A DNA stretch of 64,000 bases. Source: Pseudomonadales bacterium (lineage in GTDB: Bacteria > Pseudomonadota > Gammaproteobacteria > Pseudomonadales > Azotimanducaceae). Where the stretch lies: assembly GCA_028281885.1 (NCBI GenBank), contig JANQJA010000009.1, positions 124,001-188,000 on the forward strand. The letters are read 5' to 3'. Positions 52,545-60,518 of the stretch are shown one piece after another. Numbering within the stretch: the first letter of the stretch is position 1; each line of letters starts with the position of its first letter. The notes beneath the pieces are model-generated. The model was not told the origin of the DNA and did not search any database. It worked only from the letters and a program-made list of their open reading frames with translations. The translations under genes were made by a program, and so were the position numbers.

Positions 52545-52931
52545 CTAGTGCGGGCAGTCAGATGACCGGCACTGCCGGAAATTGAGGGTGTGCCCCACCA
52601 CGACCAGCGATACGCCCAGCATGGTGGCCAGCTTTTCGAGCGTTTCACCCAAAACCTCATGGCCAGCCATTACCGTGCCGATCAGCACAACAATGCCTGC
52701 GCTACCCCAGCCAACCACATTCCATCGGCGATGCTTTCTGCAGCCCATGAACAGTGCGATCACGCTGGTGGGAAGCACGAACAGCAGCAAGACGAGGTGA
52801 AATCGCTCATCGGCAAAAGGTAGTGCAATGAGTGACGGAACGATTGCGATGACCACTGGCATCAGCAGGCAGTGAATCGCACACAGCGCTGACAGACTGA
52901 TCGCAACCTTGTCCAGAGCTTGTGTTAACAC
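52545..52931 (-). CDS. MerC-like membrane protein
   Basis: A 128-residue protein with four membrane helices. The first carries the MerC-type cysteine motif ALCAIHCLLMPV, and the C-terminus ends in CRSSDCPH, which could bind metal. The start is GTG at 52931, with GAGG a few bases upstream. Classical MerC carries Hg(II), but no mer operon is here. The setting beside a COG0523 GTPase, with a Zur-like palindrome 169 bp upstream, suggests a zinc-linked role. Confidence 0.75.
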   Translation of the reverse strand: MLTQALDKVAISLSALCAIHCLLMPVVIAIVPSLIALPFADERFHLVLLLFVLPTSVIALFMGCRKHRRWNVVGWGSAGIVVLIGTVMAGHEVLGETLEKLATMLGVSLVVVGHTLNFRQCRSSDCPH

Positions 52932-53099
52932 CTGCAGGCCTCGGGATTTGTTTGTGGAACGGGCATCTCAATTCAATCCTTCTATCGTCGCATTGCCGGC
53001 CAGCGAGAGACCTGGTGTGAAAATCTGAGCCCTATCATCAGGCTGCGGCCGGGTTCCAATGGAAGGTTCTTCAGCTGCGACATGAATATCGAAAACGAC

Positions 53100-53112
53100 G
53101 TTATAACATAAC
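53100..53112. promoter_or_regulatory. Putative Zur box upstream of the MerC-like gene
   Basis: GTTATAACATAAC: a 13-bp palindrome (GTTAT, 3-base centre, ATAAC) that resembles the core of gammaproteobacterial Zur sites. It differs by one base from the copy at 54227-54239. The nearest downstream gene on the - strand is the MerC-like gene, 169 bp away. Confidence 0.6.
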
Positions 53113-53168
53113 ACAGCTGAGATGAGCCAGATGGTCAGCGACGAGGGCGAGATTGTTATCGAGCGGGA

Positions 53169-54215
53169 TCAGGCAATTCGCCGGGTCGCAACAAGCGCGC
53201 GCTCAAAGCTCCTGGCGTCAAAATCGCTGTTGCAGATGATCTCGATTCGGCTGTCGGGCTGTTCGGGGAGATCCGTTTGCGCCATGGTTTCCGGCACGAT
53301 GTTCCATCCGACGAACTGATGTTCCGTTTTCATCGCCGCCTTCAGGCGTTCCACCTGGATCGATGTCACCAGTGACCGAAGCCTTGCGAGGTCGAATACC
53401 CATGACGGTTCGAATATCCAGCCGTGGCTGACGAATCCCTCACCCTCGTTCCTGAAGCGGAGGAAGCCTTCGGGCGGGAACTCGGGCATGGCATCGATCG
53501 TCTCGCTCGGTGCGCCAGGTGAAGGGACGTTCGAGCCAACGCTGATGGAAGCACTGCCTGCAGGCGCTTCCAGCACCTCCAGCGCCAGTCGGCCATGGCT
53601 TGAAGGAACGAGCGGTTTATCCTGCCCCCAACGCTGTGCATGCAGGTATTGCTGTAGATTCTCCAGGTCCCCTTCACCATAGGCGTCCGCTTTGCTGGCG
53701 ACAATGATGTCGGCGACTTCCAGTTGTTCATTAAAGGTGTCGTGGGATGTGTATCGCTCGTCGCCGATCTTCCGTGCATCGACGAGAGTCAGCGTCGCGC
53801 GAATATCCAGAACGTCGCGATAGTGCTCGGCGCTCAGCCCCGCGAGCACTTCCCGCGGATGACCGAGGCCCGTTGGCTCGATCAGCAATCGATGGGGCCG
53901 GGCTTTTGCCAGCAGCAGATTGAGTGCCATCTGCATGGGAATGCCCGCAACGCAACACATGCAGCCGCCCGGGACTTCCCGAAAAAAGACGCCGCTCTCT
54001 TTCCCTTCCGACATCAGACTGGCGTCGAGCCCAACCTCGCCAAACTCGTTGATCAGGATGGCCCACCGCTCGGATGCGGGTTTGTGGGAAATCAGTTGCT
54101 GAATCACGGTGGACTTGCCAGCGCCGAGGAATCCCGTGACGATATTGGTAGGCACGCCACTGATCGGTTCAGGGCTGATCTGTTCAGGCATGGGGAAGGG
54201 ATTCCGATAGTTCAT
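53169..54215 (-). CDS. COG0523 (CobW/ZNG1-like) GTPase, probable zinc metallochaperone
   Basis: A 348-residue G3E GTPase. P-loop GFLGAGKSTV (residues 28-37), NEFGEVGLD, and the metal-binding CxCC in GGCMCCVAG (Cys85, Cys87, Cys88) are all clear. The C-terminal CobW_C domain (about 235-345) has FVSHGWIFEPSW. Such proteins move zinc to client enzymes under zinc limitation and are often Zur-repressed. A Zur-like box lies 11 bp upstream of the start. It is divergent from the ABC genes, which the same box could control. Confidence 0.9.
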   Translation of the reverse strand: MNYRNPFPMPEQISPEPISGVPTNIVTGFLGAGKSTVIQQLISHKPASERWAILINEFGEVGLDASLMSEGKESGVFFREVPGGCMCCVAGIPMQMALNLLLAKARPHRLLIEPTGLGHPREVLAGLSAEHYRDVLDIRATLTLVDARKIGDERYTSHDTFNEQLEVADIIVASKADAYGEGDLENLQQYLHAQRWGQDKPLVPSSHGRLALEVLEAPAGSASISVGSNVPSPGAPSETIDAMPEFPPEGFLRFRNEGEGFVSHGWIFEPSWVFDLARLRSLVTSIQVERLKAAMKTEHQFVGWNIVPETMAQTDLPEQPDSRIEIICNSDFDARSFERALVATRRIA

Positions 54216-54226
54216 GTATCAGTTCT

Positions 54227-54239
54227 GTTATAACATAGC
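54227..54239. promoter_or_regulatory. Putative Zur box in the CobW/ABC divergent promoter
   Basis: GTTATAACATAGC, almost the same 13-mer as at 53100-53112, containing the perfect palindrome TGTTATAACA (54226-54235). A further partial half-site, TTGTAACA, follows at about 54244-54251. It sits 11 bp before the GTPase gene and 47 bp before the ABC ATPase gene, and so can govern both. Confidence 0.7.
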
Positions 54240-54285
54240 ATTTTTGTAACATGATTTGCGGCGACGAGAAGCGACATCAAGAACT

Positions 54286-54945
54286 ATGAGTGAAAAAACG
54301 CAATCGGCGCTGGATATCGACGGACTGACATTCCGCTACGCATCGGAGTTTTCCCTGACCGTGCCGTCGCTTTCCCTGAGTTCCGGTCAAAGCGTCGCCG
54401 TGATTGGTCCATCCGGCTGTGGCAAGACGACGTTGCTTCATTTGATTGCGGGCCTGCTCACGCCGGAATCAGGCTTGCTTTCGGTTTGCGGCCAGTACTT
54501 TGGCTCGATGTCGACCAGCGAGGTCGACCGATTTCGAGGTCAGAATCTTGGCATTGTCTTCCAGAAGCTGCATCTGCTGTCGGCGATTTCGGTGTTCGAT
54601 AATGTCCTCTTGGCCCAGCGATTGGCACGCAAACCGGTCGACCCCGCCAACGTCGATCGGCTTTTCGAGCGCCTTGGCATCGCCGCACTCAAGCACAAGC
54701 GCCCGAGCACGCTGAGCCTCGGCCAGGCGCAACGTGTCGCGATCGCCCGGGCGCTGGTGCATCGGCCGCGGTTGCTACTGGCAGATGAACCGACATCCGC
54801 ATTGGATGATGCCCATGCGAACGATGCCCTCGAATTGCTGATCGAAGAGTCCGCGTCGGTCGGTGCGGCGCTCCTTGTCGTGACTCACGATGAACGAGTT
54901 CGGGGACGACTGGATATGGAGCTGGATCTGGGAGCACTGCGATGA
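54286..54945 (+). CDS. ABC transporter ATP-binding protein (LolD/MacB-like)
   Basis: A 219-residue ATPase with Walker A GPSGCGKTT, a signature in the variant form LSLGQAQR, Walker B LLLADEPTSALDD and the H-loop VVTHDERV. The family partners FtsX-type permeases. The ATG at 54286 is used; a TTG 30 bases earlier is possible but without a site. The gene overlaps the permease start by 4 bases (ATGA). With the neighbours it forms a probable Zur-controlled zinc-uptake system. Confidence 0.88.
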   Translation: MSEKTQSALDIDGLTFRYASEFSLTVPSLSLSSGQSVAVIGPSGCGKTTLLHLIAGLLTPESGLLSVCGQYFGSMSTSEVDRFRGQNLGIVFQKLHLLSAISVFDNVLLAQRLARKPVDPANVDRLFERLGIAALKHKRPSTLSLGQAQRVAIARALVHRPRLLLADEPTSALDDAHANDALELLIEESASVGAALLVVTHDERVRGRLDMELDLGALR

Positions 54946-56318
54946 CCTGGCTGCGCCTGGCGTGGGCAAATCTTGTCAGTTCTCCACTGACATCGTCGGT
55001 CAATGCGCTATTACTTGCATTGGGTACTTCCAGCATCGTGTTGCTATTGCTCGCGGGCCATCAGCTCGCGAACACGATGTCGCGGGACGCAGCAGGGATT
55101 GATCTGGTGGTCGGCGCCAAGGGCAGTCCGGTTCAGCTCATTCTATCCAGCATTTATCACGCCGATGTACCGACCGGCAATATTTCGCTGGAAGAAGCCG
55201 AGCACTGGGCGGAAGACCCGCGTGTTGCTCGCGCCGTACCGTTATCGTTGGGCGATAGCTATCAGAACATCCGCATCGTTGGCACGACGCACGACTATCT
55301 TGACGTCTACGATGCGGATGTTGTGGCAGGACGTCGCTGGGATGGTGCCATGGAGGCGGTGGTTGGCGCTGCCGCGGCGCGTGAAACAAATCTTGAGGTC
55401 GGGTCGATCTTCGCTGGTGTTCACGGTTTTGACGGCGGCCTGCACGAACACGATGAACGCATGTATGAGGTCGTCGGCGTCCTGGGCAGGACCGGCACGG
55501 TTATCGACAGGCTGATTGTGACGTCGCTGGAGAGTGTCTGGGTGCTTCATGGTGACGAAGACCACGGGCACGACCCATCGGATGACAATCACGAAGGGCA
55601 CGATGATCATCCAGACCACGACGATGGTCATGACGAGCACAACGATCATGCAGACCACGACCATGGTCATGACGAGCACAACGATCATGCAGATCATGAA
55701 GAGGATCACCATGGACATGACGATCATGCCGATCACGAAGGCGAGGAAGGCGATCATGACCACGGCGACGCGTCGCTCGAAATCACAGCCATGCTGCTCA
55801 GCTACGAAACGCCGCTAGCGGCGGTAAGCCTGCCCCGGGAAATCAATTCGCTGTCGGCCTTGCAGGCGGCAGCGCCCGCCGTCGAGATTTCCCGCTTGCT
55901 GCAGCTGGTGGGTGTGGGCCTCGACGGTCTGCAGGCCTTCGGCTGGGTGCTTGTCGTAACGGCGGGGCTGAGTCTCTTTGCGGCACTCTACGGCTCGCTG
56001 CGAGCGCGGCGGTTCGAACTCGCCATGCTGCGATGTCTCGGCGCAACGCGGCTGGAACTGTTTATTGGCCTCGCCTTGGAAGGTTTGCTGCTGACGGCGT
56101 TTGGCATTGCCCTGGGCGTGCTGGGTGGTCATGTCGTCATGGAGATGCTGGGCCAGTGGATCGAACAGGCGCAGGGCGTCGTGCTCACCGGCTGGATTTG
56201 GGTTCCCGCCGAGGGTACCTTGGTGCTGGTACTGCTCGGTGTTGGCGCCCTGGCGTCTGCCATTCCCGCATGGCAGGCGTATCATCAGGATGTCTCGAGA
56301 ACGCTGAGCGAAGGATAG
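54942..56318 (+). CDS. FtsX-type ABC permease with His/Asp-rich extracytoplasmic loop
   Basis: A 458-residue permease. It has one N-terminal helix (about 18-40), a large periplasmic domain, and three C-terminal helices (about 330-365, 375-405, 420-445). Inside the periplasmic domain, residues 203-276 (bases 55548-55769) contain 23 histidines with many Asp and Glu, including a 13-residue unit GHDEHNDHADHDH repeated once. This is a typical metal-capture loop and argues for zinc as substrate. It is coupled to the ATPase by overlap and is followed 8 bp later by the DUF3299 gene. The arrangement recalls Zur-regulated zinc systems of the Vibrio Zrg type. Confidence 0.88.
   Translation: MTWLRLAWANLVSSPLTSSVNALLLALGTSSIVLLLLAGHQLANTMSRDAAGIDLVVGAKGSPVQLILSSIYHADVPTGNISLEEAEHWAEDPRVARAVPLSLGDSYQNIRIVGTTHDYLDVYDADVVAGRRWDGAMEAVVGAAAARETNLEVGSIFAGVHGFDGGLHEHDERMYEVVGVLGRTGTVIDRLIVTSLESVWVLHGDEDHGHDPSDDNHEGHDDHPDHDDGHDEHNDHADHDHGHDEHNDHADHEEDHHGHDDHADHEGEEGDHDHGDASLEITAMLLSYETPLAAVSLPREINSLSALQAAAPAVEISRLLQLVGVGLDGLQAFGWVLVVTAGLSLFAALYGSLRARRFELAMLRCLGATRLELFIGLALEGLLLTAFGIALGVLGGHVVMEMLGQWIEQAQGVVLTGWIWVPAEGTLVLVLLGVGALASAIPAWQAYHQDVSRTLSEG
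55626..55703 (+). repeat. 39-bp tandem repeat inside the permease gene
   Basis: Two 39-base copies starting at 55626 and 55665 encode residues 229-241 and 242-254 of the permease. They are nearly identical at the DNA level and diverge only near the end of the second copy. The unit keeps frame, and the array lies in the His-rich loop. Confidence 0.85.
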
Positions 56319-56326
56319 GGTCTGCA

Positions 56327-57241
56327 ATGACGCGTTGGGCATTCAATCTGACTTTCCGGGCGAGCGCCTGCGCCGTGCTTGCCTGCGCGTCCTGGCCCGC
56401 ACTTGCAAGTGAGCTGACCGAAGCGGAGTTATCGGCTGAAGCCAAGTTTAATTTGAGCTTTGAGACGGACCCCCACAACATCCCGATCAGTATTGACGAG
56501 GCAACGGACATCGAGATCACCATCCTCGCCGATAGCGGGTTCGTCAATGCCTCCGGTGATCGCGTCATTGACCTGATCGAAAATGACAACGCCTATCTGG
56601 CAGTCGAGGTGCAAAATGGCGATGGTCGACCGGTCCAGGGTGCCCGGCCGAGCTTTTCAGTGCGCGGCAAGAGCCGGATTGTCGAGCCGGGCGTATCGAT
56701 GCCACTTGCCGCAACAGACGAATCAGGTATTGTCGAGTTTGGTGTGGTCGGAGGCGAGAAGGGCATGGACATTGTGACCGTCACGGTTGGCGACGTGTCC
56801 CAGAAGTTTCTGATCAATGTACTGAGCCACGAGGCAAGAGCGTTTCCATTGCTGGGAGACGTCAACGGCGGGCTGAACTGGACCCAGCTGACGTCAGCAA
56901 AGCTCAGGTACGAAGAGGGCGCGGTGCTGGCCGAATTTTCCGAAGAGGTGAGTCGTCGCTCTGGCGAGACGGTCAGGCTGACAGGATTCATGATGCCGCT
57001 CGACGCCAATTTGAAGCAGCGCCGATTTCTGCTGACCTCTTTTCCGCCGAGTTGTTTTTTCCACATTCCCGGTGGTGCGACAGGTGTCGTGGAAGTCTTT
57101 GCATCCAGTGACGGCATCGAGAACTCCTATAGCCCGATCCTGATCGAGGGCGAGTTCGAAGCCATCGCCAGGAGTGACACCGGCGTGATATACCAGATGC
57201 GCGAGGCGCGGCTGGTCGATGATTCTGCGATGGACTGGTGA
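56327..57241 (+). CDS. Exported DUF3299-type protein in zinc locus
   Basis: A 304-residue secreted protein with a signal peptide of about 25 residues ending ALAS. An Ig-like beta domain (about 50-170) precedes a C-terminal DUF3299 region (about 205-300), recognised by LTGFMMPLDANLKQRRFLLT and FPPSCFFHIPGG. The single Cys there may matter. Close linkage with the His-rich permease and Zur suggests a periplasmic partner in zinc capture, though DUF3299 itself has no proven role here. The frame is open further upstream, but the ATG at 56327 is the likely start. Confidence 0.78.
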   Translation: MTRWAFNLTFRASACAVLACASWPALASELTEAELSAEAKFNLSFETDPHNIPISIDEATDIEITILADSGFVNASGDRVIDLIENDNAYLAVEVQNGDGRPVQGARPSFSVRGKSRIVEPGVSMPLAATDESGIVEFGVVGGEKGMDIVTVTVGDVSQKFLINVLSHEARAFPLLGDVNGGLNWTQLTSAKLRYEEGAVLAEFSEEVSRRSGETVRLTGFMMPLDANLKQRRFLLTSFPPSCFFHIPGGATGVVEVFASSDGIENSYSPILIEGEFEAIARSDTGVIYQMREARLVDDSAMDW

Positions 57242-57245
57242 ACGA

Positions 57246-57740
57246 GTGACTGCAAAGAAAACCAAAGACGAATTGAAGAGTGCACGGATTTCAGCGAAGC
57301 ACCGGGCCTGGGCCGAGGCGCTCTGCGAACAGGCAGGCGAACGCCTGACGCCACCACGGCTAGCGGCCTACGCAGAACTCGCGGTGCAGAAACGTCCGCT
57401 GACTGCTTATGAGCTATTGGCGTGTCTGGAGAAACGGCAGGATCGGAAGATTGCGCCGCTCACGGCCTATCGACATCTGGACTTCCTGATGCAGGTGGGG
57501 CTGGTTCATCGCCTGGAATCAAATCAGTCGTACCTGCCTTGCTCGCACCCGGACGAGCCCCATGAGAGCTGCTATCTCGTCTGCCGAACCTGCGGCTCGG
57601 CAGATGAACTCGAATCTCAAAATGTCGTCAGCATTCTGAACAAGACGGCGAAAGAACGTGGCTTCGAAACAGATCGCAACATTGTCGAGCTGGAAGGCAC
57701 CTGCAAAGACTGCATCGAGAAAGCAGCCAAGAGCCATTAG
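57246..57740 (+). CDS. zur: Zinc uptake regulator Zur (Fur family)
   Basis: A 164-residue metal-dependent repressor. The N-terminal winged helix has TPPRLAAYAELA and TAYRHLDFL. The dimer domain has the Zur-type structural-zinc cysteines CRTCG and CKDCIE and the sensory HPDEPHESC. I use GTG at 57246 (4 bases after the DUF3299 stop); an in-frame ATG 27 bases earlier overlaps that gene. The gene ends the zinc operon, and its product probably binds the palindromes at 53100 and 54227. Confidence 0.88.
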   Translation: MTAKKTKDELKSARISAKHRAWAEALCEQAGERLTPPRLAAYAELAVQKRPLTAYELLACLEKRQDRKIAPLTAYRHLDFLMQVGLVHRLESNQSYLPCSHPDEPHESCYLVCRTCGSADELESQNVVSILNKTAKERGFETDRNIVELEGTCKDCIEKAAKSH

Positions 57741-57772
57741 TTCTCGCCGCAAGCGCGCGTATACTCCGCTCC

Positions 57773-58825
57773 ATGAATGAATATCGCCCCAGCCTGCTGG
57801 TGCGTTACCAGCTTCTACCCGGTGGACGGCTCGAGGCGAGTGGCAGCTATCGACTGTATGGCGCCGTCTTTACGATCAGTGCTCTCGTGATCATCGGCAT
57901 TGGCCTGTACATTGCCTTTAGCCCGCGTGATCAGAATGAGTGGGCCTTTCTGTTGTTCGGTAGTGTCTTTCTCTTCCCCGGCTTTTACCTCCTCGGCATA
58001 CGTGATGAACTCAAGCTCGATGGCAGTGTGCTGCGATATACACAATTGAGCTGGCTCAGTTCAACGATCAGCGAGGCGCCGCGATCGCAACTGACCGCAG
58101 TCCGGCTGAGCGCCGTCATGGAGGGTGAGTCGTCATCGACGGATTTCTGCGTCAACCTGGTGCTGGGCGAAGACGCAGCCATGACACGGGAACTCAGACT
58201 CCTTGAAAAGCGTCGGGAAACGGATGCGCGTAACGCGGCAGAAGTGATTGCGCGACACCTGGACCTGCCGCTTGAGGATGCTATCGGCGACGTGGTCGTT
58301 GCGCCGACACCGGAGCCGTCCGGACGGTCGTCCCCGCAACCCGCATATGTTGATGTCACGAGACAGGGACGAAATGAAATCGTCACCGTAAAAGGGCTGA
58401 TGAACGTGCGGGCGAGGGGGCTTGCCCTGTTTGGAACGGTCATGCTGTTTATGACCTCAACCCTGTTTGGCGGGCTTGCTTTCTTGCTGGTCGATGCGCA
58501 CTGGACTGTCCCGGTTTTTATCTGGGGCGTGCTGGGTGCGCCATCAATCTACGTCGGATTCCTGACCGTCGCGGGATTCAGGGGACGAGAAACGATCAGC
58601 ATCGGGCCAACCACAATCCAGCGTTCAAAACAGCTGGCCGGACTGTCCTGGCATCGCAATGAGCTGCCCAGGAGGGCTATCCGTCAGGTCAGGGCGCAGT
58701 CGAAGGGCGCTGATGACTACGGCGTCGTGGTGGTGGGGGATGACAGCCGAATGGTGCTCGGAACGGGCCTTGATGAGCAAGGACTGTATTGGCTCGCGGA
58801 TTACCTCGTGGAACATGTGTCATAG
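57773..58825 (+). CDS. Membrane protein, function unknown
   Basis: A 350-residue protein with two similar halves. Each has a pair of membrane helices (about 24-50 and 55-75; then about 220-242 and 246-268) followed by a soluble beta-rich domain that could be PH-like. I cannot name the family. It follows zur by 32 bp and ends the part of the window with typical base composition. Downstream the sequence becomes AT-rich. Confidence 0.7.
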   Translation: MNEYRPSLLVRYQLLPGGRLEASGSYRLYGAVFTISALVIIGIGLYIAFSPRDQNEWAFLLFGSVFLFPGFYLLGIRDELKLDGSVLRYTQLSWLSSTISEAPRSQLTAVRLSAVMEGESSSTDFCVNLVLGEDAAMTRELRLLEKRRETDARNAAEVIARHLDLPLEDAIGDVVVAPTPEPSGRSSPQPAYVDVTRQGRNEIVTVKGLMNVRARGLALFGTVMLFMTSTLFGGLAFLLVDAHWTVPVFIWGVLGAPSIYVGFLTVAGFRGRETISIGPTTIQRSKQLAGLSWHRNELPRRAIRQVRAQSKGADDYGVVVVGDDSRMVLGTGLDEQGLYWLADYLVEHVS

Positions 58826-58998
58826 AGGGCTTCAGTATCTCTTGGGATGTGATGCGTTGCTTTGTTTTGGCACTTGGCTTTGAACCTTTACTTTACGGCT
58901 ACTCCGGCAATTTATTCCCACGCGTGCCTTGCATGATCCGAAAAGGAGCGTTTGAATATCCGAAGTTGAAGGAACCTGAACGCTCTTAGAAAGCCACT
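58826..58998. other. Boundary region between core sequence and AT-rich island
   Basis: This 173-bp gap separates the core-like genes from the lower-GC cluster. It holds an inverted repeat, GAGCGTT (58946-58952) and AACGCTC (58979-58985), just upstream of the nucleotidyltransferase gene. No tRNA, direct repeat pair or integrase is visible. A small open frame across it has no recognisable product. Confidence 0.4.
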
Positions 58999-59628
58999 AT
59001 GAGTTTTGACGGAAAATACACAGTACTCATTGGATCGTATGCGCGCGGAACACAGCGCTACGAGAGCGACATTGATATCATTCGCATCAATCATGAAGAT
59101 GACGCCCTAATTGATTCGTCCTGGAACAGAGACTCGATCTCATACATCGACTTCGACTCGAAACAGTTTAGTGATCTTTATCAGATAGGTTCACTACTGC
59201 TTCATCACACATTTAGCGAAGGAATCTTGCTTGAAGGAAACTCTCAGCTTTGGAATGATTTTTCTCGTAGGTTCGTTGTGACATCCGATCCCGCCTGCAC
59301 TATCGATGGATACGCCTCCCTGATAGCTCACATTAATTCACATCGGGATTTCGCTAAGGCGTTCGTGGCGTATCTATCCAATTATTTCAAAGCTTCAAAG
59401 AATATTGGAATATTCAAGCAAGCAGCCGCAGGCAACTATTGCTATGAGAAACTGAACGCATTGGTAATAGGCTGTCATATGCCTCTTGAAGAGGCGGAGA
59501 TGCTAATTCGCGCTAATGATCTTTTCGATCGAGGGATTGGACCCGCTAATGACACGAGCCAACTTGAGGAACTTGCCGAGCGCCTATTTCGGGAAGGGAA
59601 GGATCGTCTCAAGGACATACTTAAATGA
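58999..59628 (+). CDS. MNT-type nucleotidyltransferase domain protein
   Basis: A 209-residue protein. The N-terminal catalytic motif is IGSYARGTQRYESDIDI, with Gly12-Ser13 and metal-binding Asp24 and Asp26. The third carboxylate is probably Asp51 or Asp53 in YIDFD. The helical second half resembles an accessory domain of minimal nucleotidyltransferases. It could AMPylate a partner (as MNT antitoxins do) or make a nucleotide signal. The typical CD-NTase size and core are not seen, so a messenger synthase is less likely. It starts a three-gene unit in AT-rich DNA. Confidence 0.78.
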   Translation: MSFDGKYTVLIGSYARGTQRYESDIDIIRINHEDDALIDSSWNRDSISYIDFDSKQFSDLYQIGSLLLHHTFSEGILLEGNSQLWNDFSRRFVVTSDPACTIDGYASLIAHINSHRDFAKAFVAYLSNYFKASKNIGIFKQAAAGNYCYEKLNALVIGCHMPLEEAEMLIRANDLFDRGIGPANDTSQLEELAERLFREGKDRLKDILK

Positions 59629-59987
59629 TAAAAGTTACCGAAGCGATCCGAAACGAACTTGACAACGCCGTCGCGAACCCCAGTGAATTTGCTACGAGTG
59701 AAGAACGCATGAAGCTACGCGCAACTTACGAAACGTTTCTCGACCAATGTAGCAATAGTCTTTTCAAGACGCCGTGCAGTAATATCATGTCATTTAGGCG
59801 CCGAGTAAATGAGCTAGACGAATCTGCACTTGAAGATGTGCAGATCCATTTACTTCATGCGTTGCGTGCGCTCTTAGGCAACCACCATTTGCTTTACGAT
59901 AAAACCTACACTGAGAAATCAACAAAAATAAAAGATTTCCTTAAGTACTTGGAAGACTTCCTTAAGGTGTTTTATGGCAAAAGATAG
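59625..59987 (+). CDS. Small protein of unknown function in the NTase operon
   Basis: A 120-residue, mostly helical, cytoplasmic protein with SFRRRVNELDESALEDVQIH and a Lys-rich C-terminus. It has no recognised domain. Its ATG overlaps the NTase stop by 4 bases (ATGA), so the two are translated together and may form a pair such as a HEPN-like/MNT module. The RxxxxH catalytic motif of HEPN nucleases is not clearly seen. Confidence 0.65.
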   Translation: MIKVTEAIRNELDNAVANPSEFATSEERMKLRATYETFLDQCSNSLFKTPCSNIMSFRRRVNELDESALEDVQIHLLHALRALLGNHHLLYDKTYTEKSTKIKDFLKYLEDFLKVFYGKR

Positions 59988-60426
59988 CGATATCGCATTA
60001 AAATCCTGGGAAGTTTATCAAAATCTAGCGAAAGAGATGGGAGAAAACTGTTGGAAAGTTAGGGCAATATACATCACCACGATATCGGCACTAATTGCCT
60101 ACTCTTATTCTTCCAACACAACTTTGTTATATCTTTTCGTCTCGGCGCTTGCACCCATCTTTTTCTTGGTCGAGTCTGGATATCGACGATTGCAAATGCA
60201 GTACTTTCAAAAATCAGCGGAGATCGAAATAACACTCAATGATTTGATCGCCAAGGAGGCCGAACCACGTTTCCCATCGCTTGGGGTAGGTACCGATCTA
60301 GATACACCGGATCTATTGGGCCTAAAAGAAATGCTGCGCCTCAGAAGGATAATGGTTTGGTTGCCATACTTTACCTTTTTTCTATTTCCACTAGGGCTCT
60401 GGATATTGGGAATTTCCAATGAGTGA
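59974..60426 (+). CDS. Multi-TM small membrane protein (SLATT-like candidate)
   Basis: A 150-residue protein with an N-terminal amphipathic helix, two membrane helices (about residues 29-60), an internal soluble stretch, then another membrane pair near the C-terminus (about 125-147). The N-terminal amphipathic-then-2TM pattern recalls SLATT-type pore-forming effectors, but homology is not clear. Its start overlaps the preceding gene by 14 bases. It converges on the SLATT-like gene across 92 bp. Confidence 0.6.
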   Translation: MAKDSDIALKSWEVYQNLAKEMGENCWKVRAIYITTISALIAYSYSSNTTLLYLFVSALAPIFFLVESGYRRLQMQYFQKSAEIEITLNDLIAKEAEPRFPSLGVGTDLDTPDLLGLKEMLRLRRIMVWLPYFTFFLFPLGLWILGISNE

Positions 60427-60518
60427 TTTGAAATGTGGCAGGTCCGAGTGGATTTCCCACGATGGACATTTCTGCGCGAATTTTCGATCATTGCTAGCCC
60501 TGTCGCTTGAGCTATCGT

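Noticed and set aside
53122..53319. Small + strand frame beginning just after the 53100 palindrome
   Set aside because: It overlaps the 3' end of the GTPase gene antisense and has no family or ribosome site. The palindrome is better explained by the MerC-like gene.
55242..55763. Hydrophobic Val/Met/Ile-rich frame opposite the His-rich loop
   Set aside because: It is the reverse complement of the GAT/CAT-rich repeat, which always reads as Val, Met and Ile; not a real membrane protein.
58789..58989. 66-codon frame at the island boundary
   Set aside because: It overlaps the end of the preceding gene, has no homology, and could only be a remnant.
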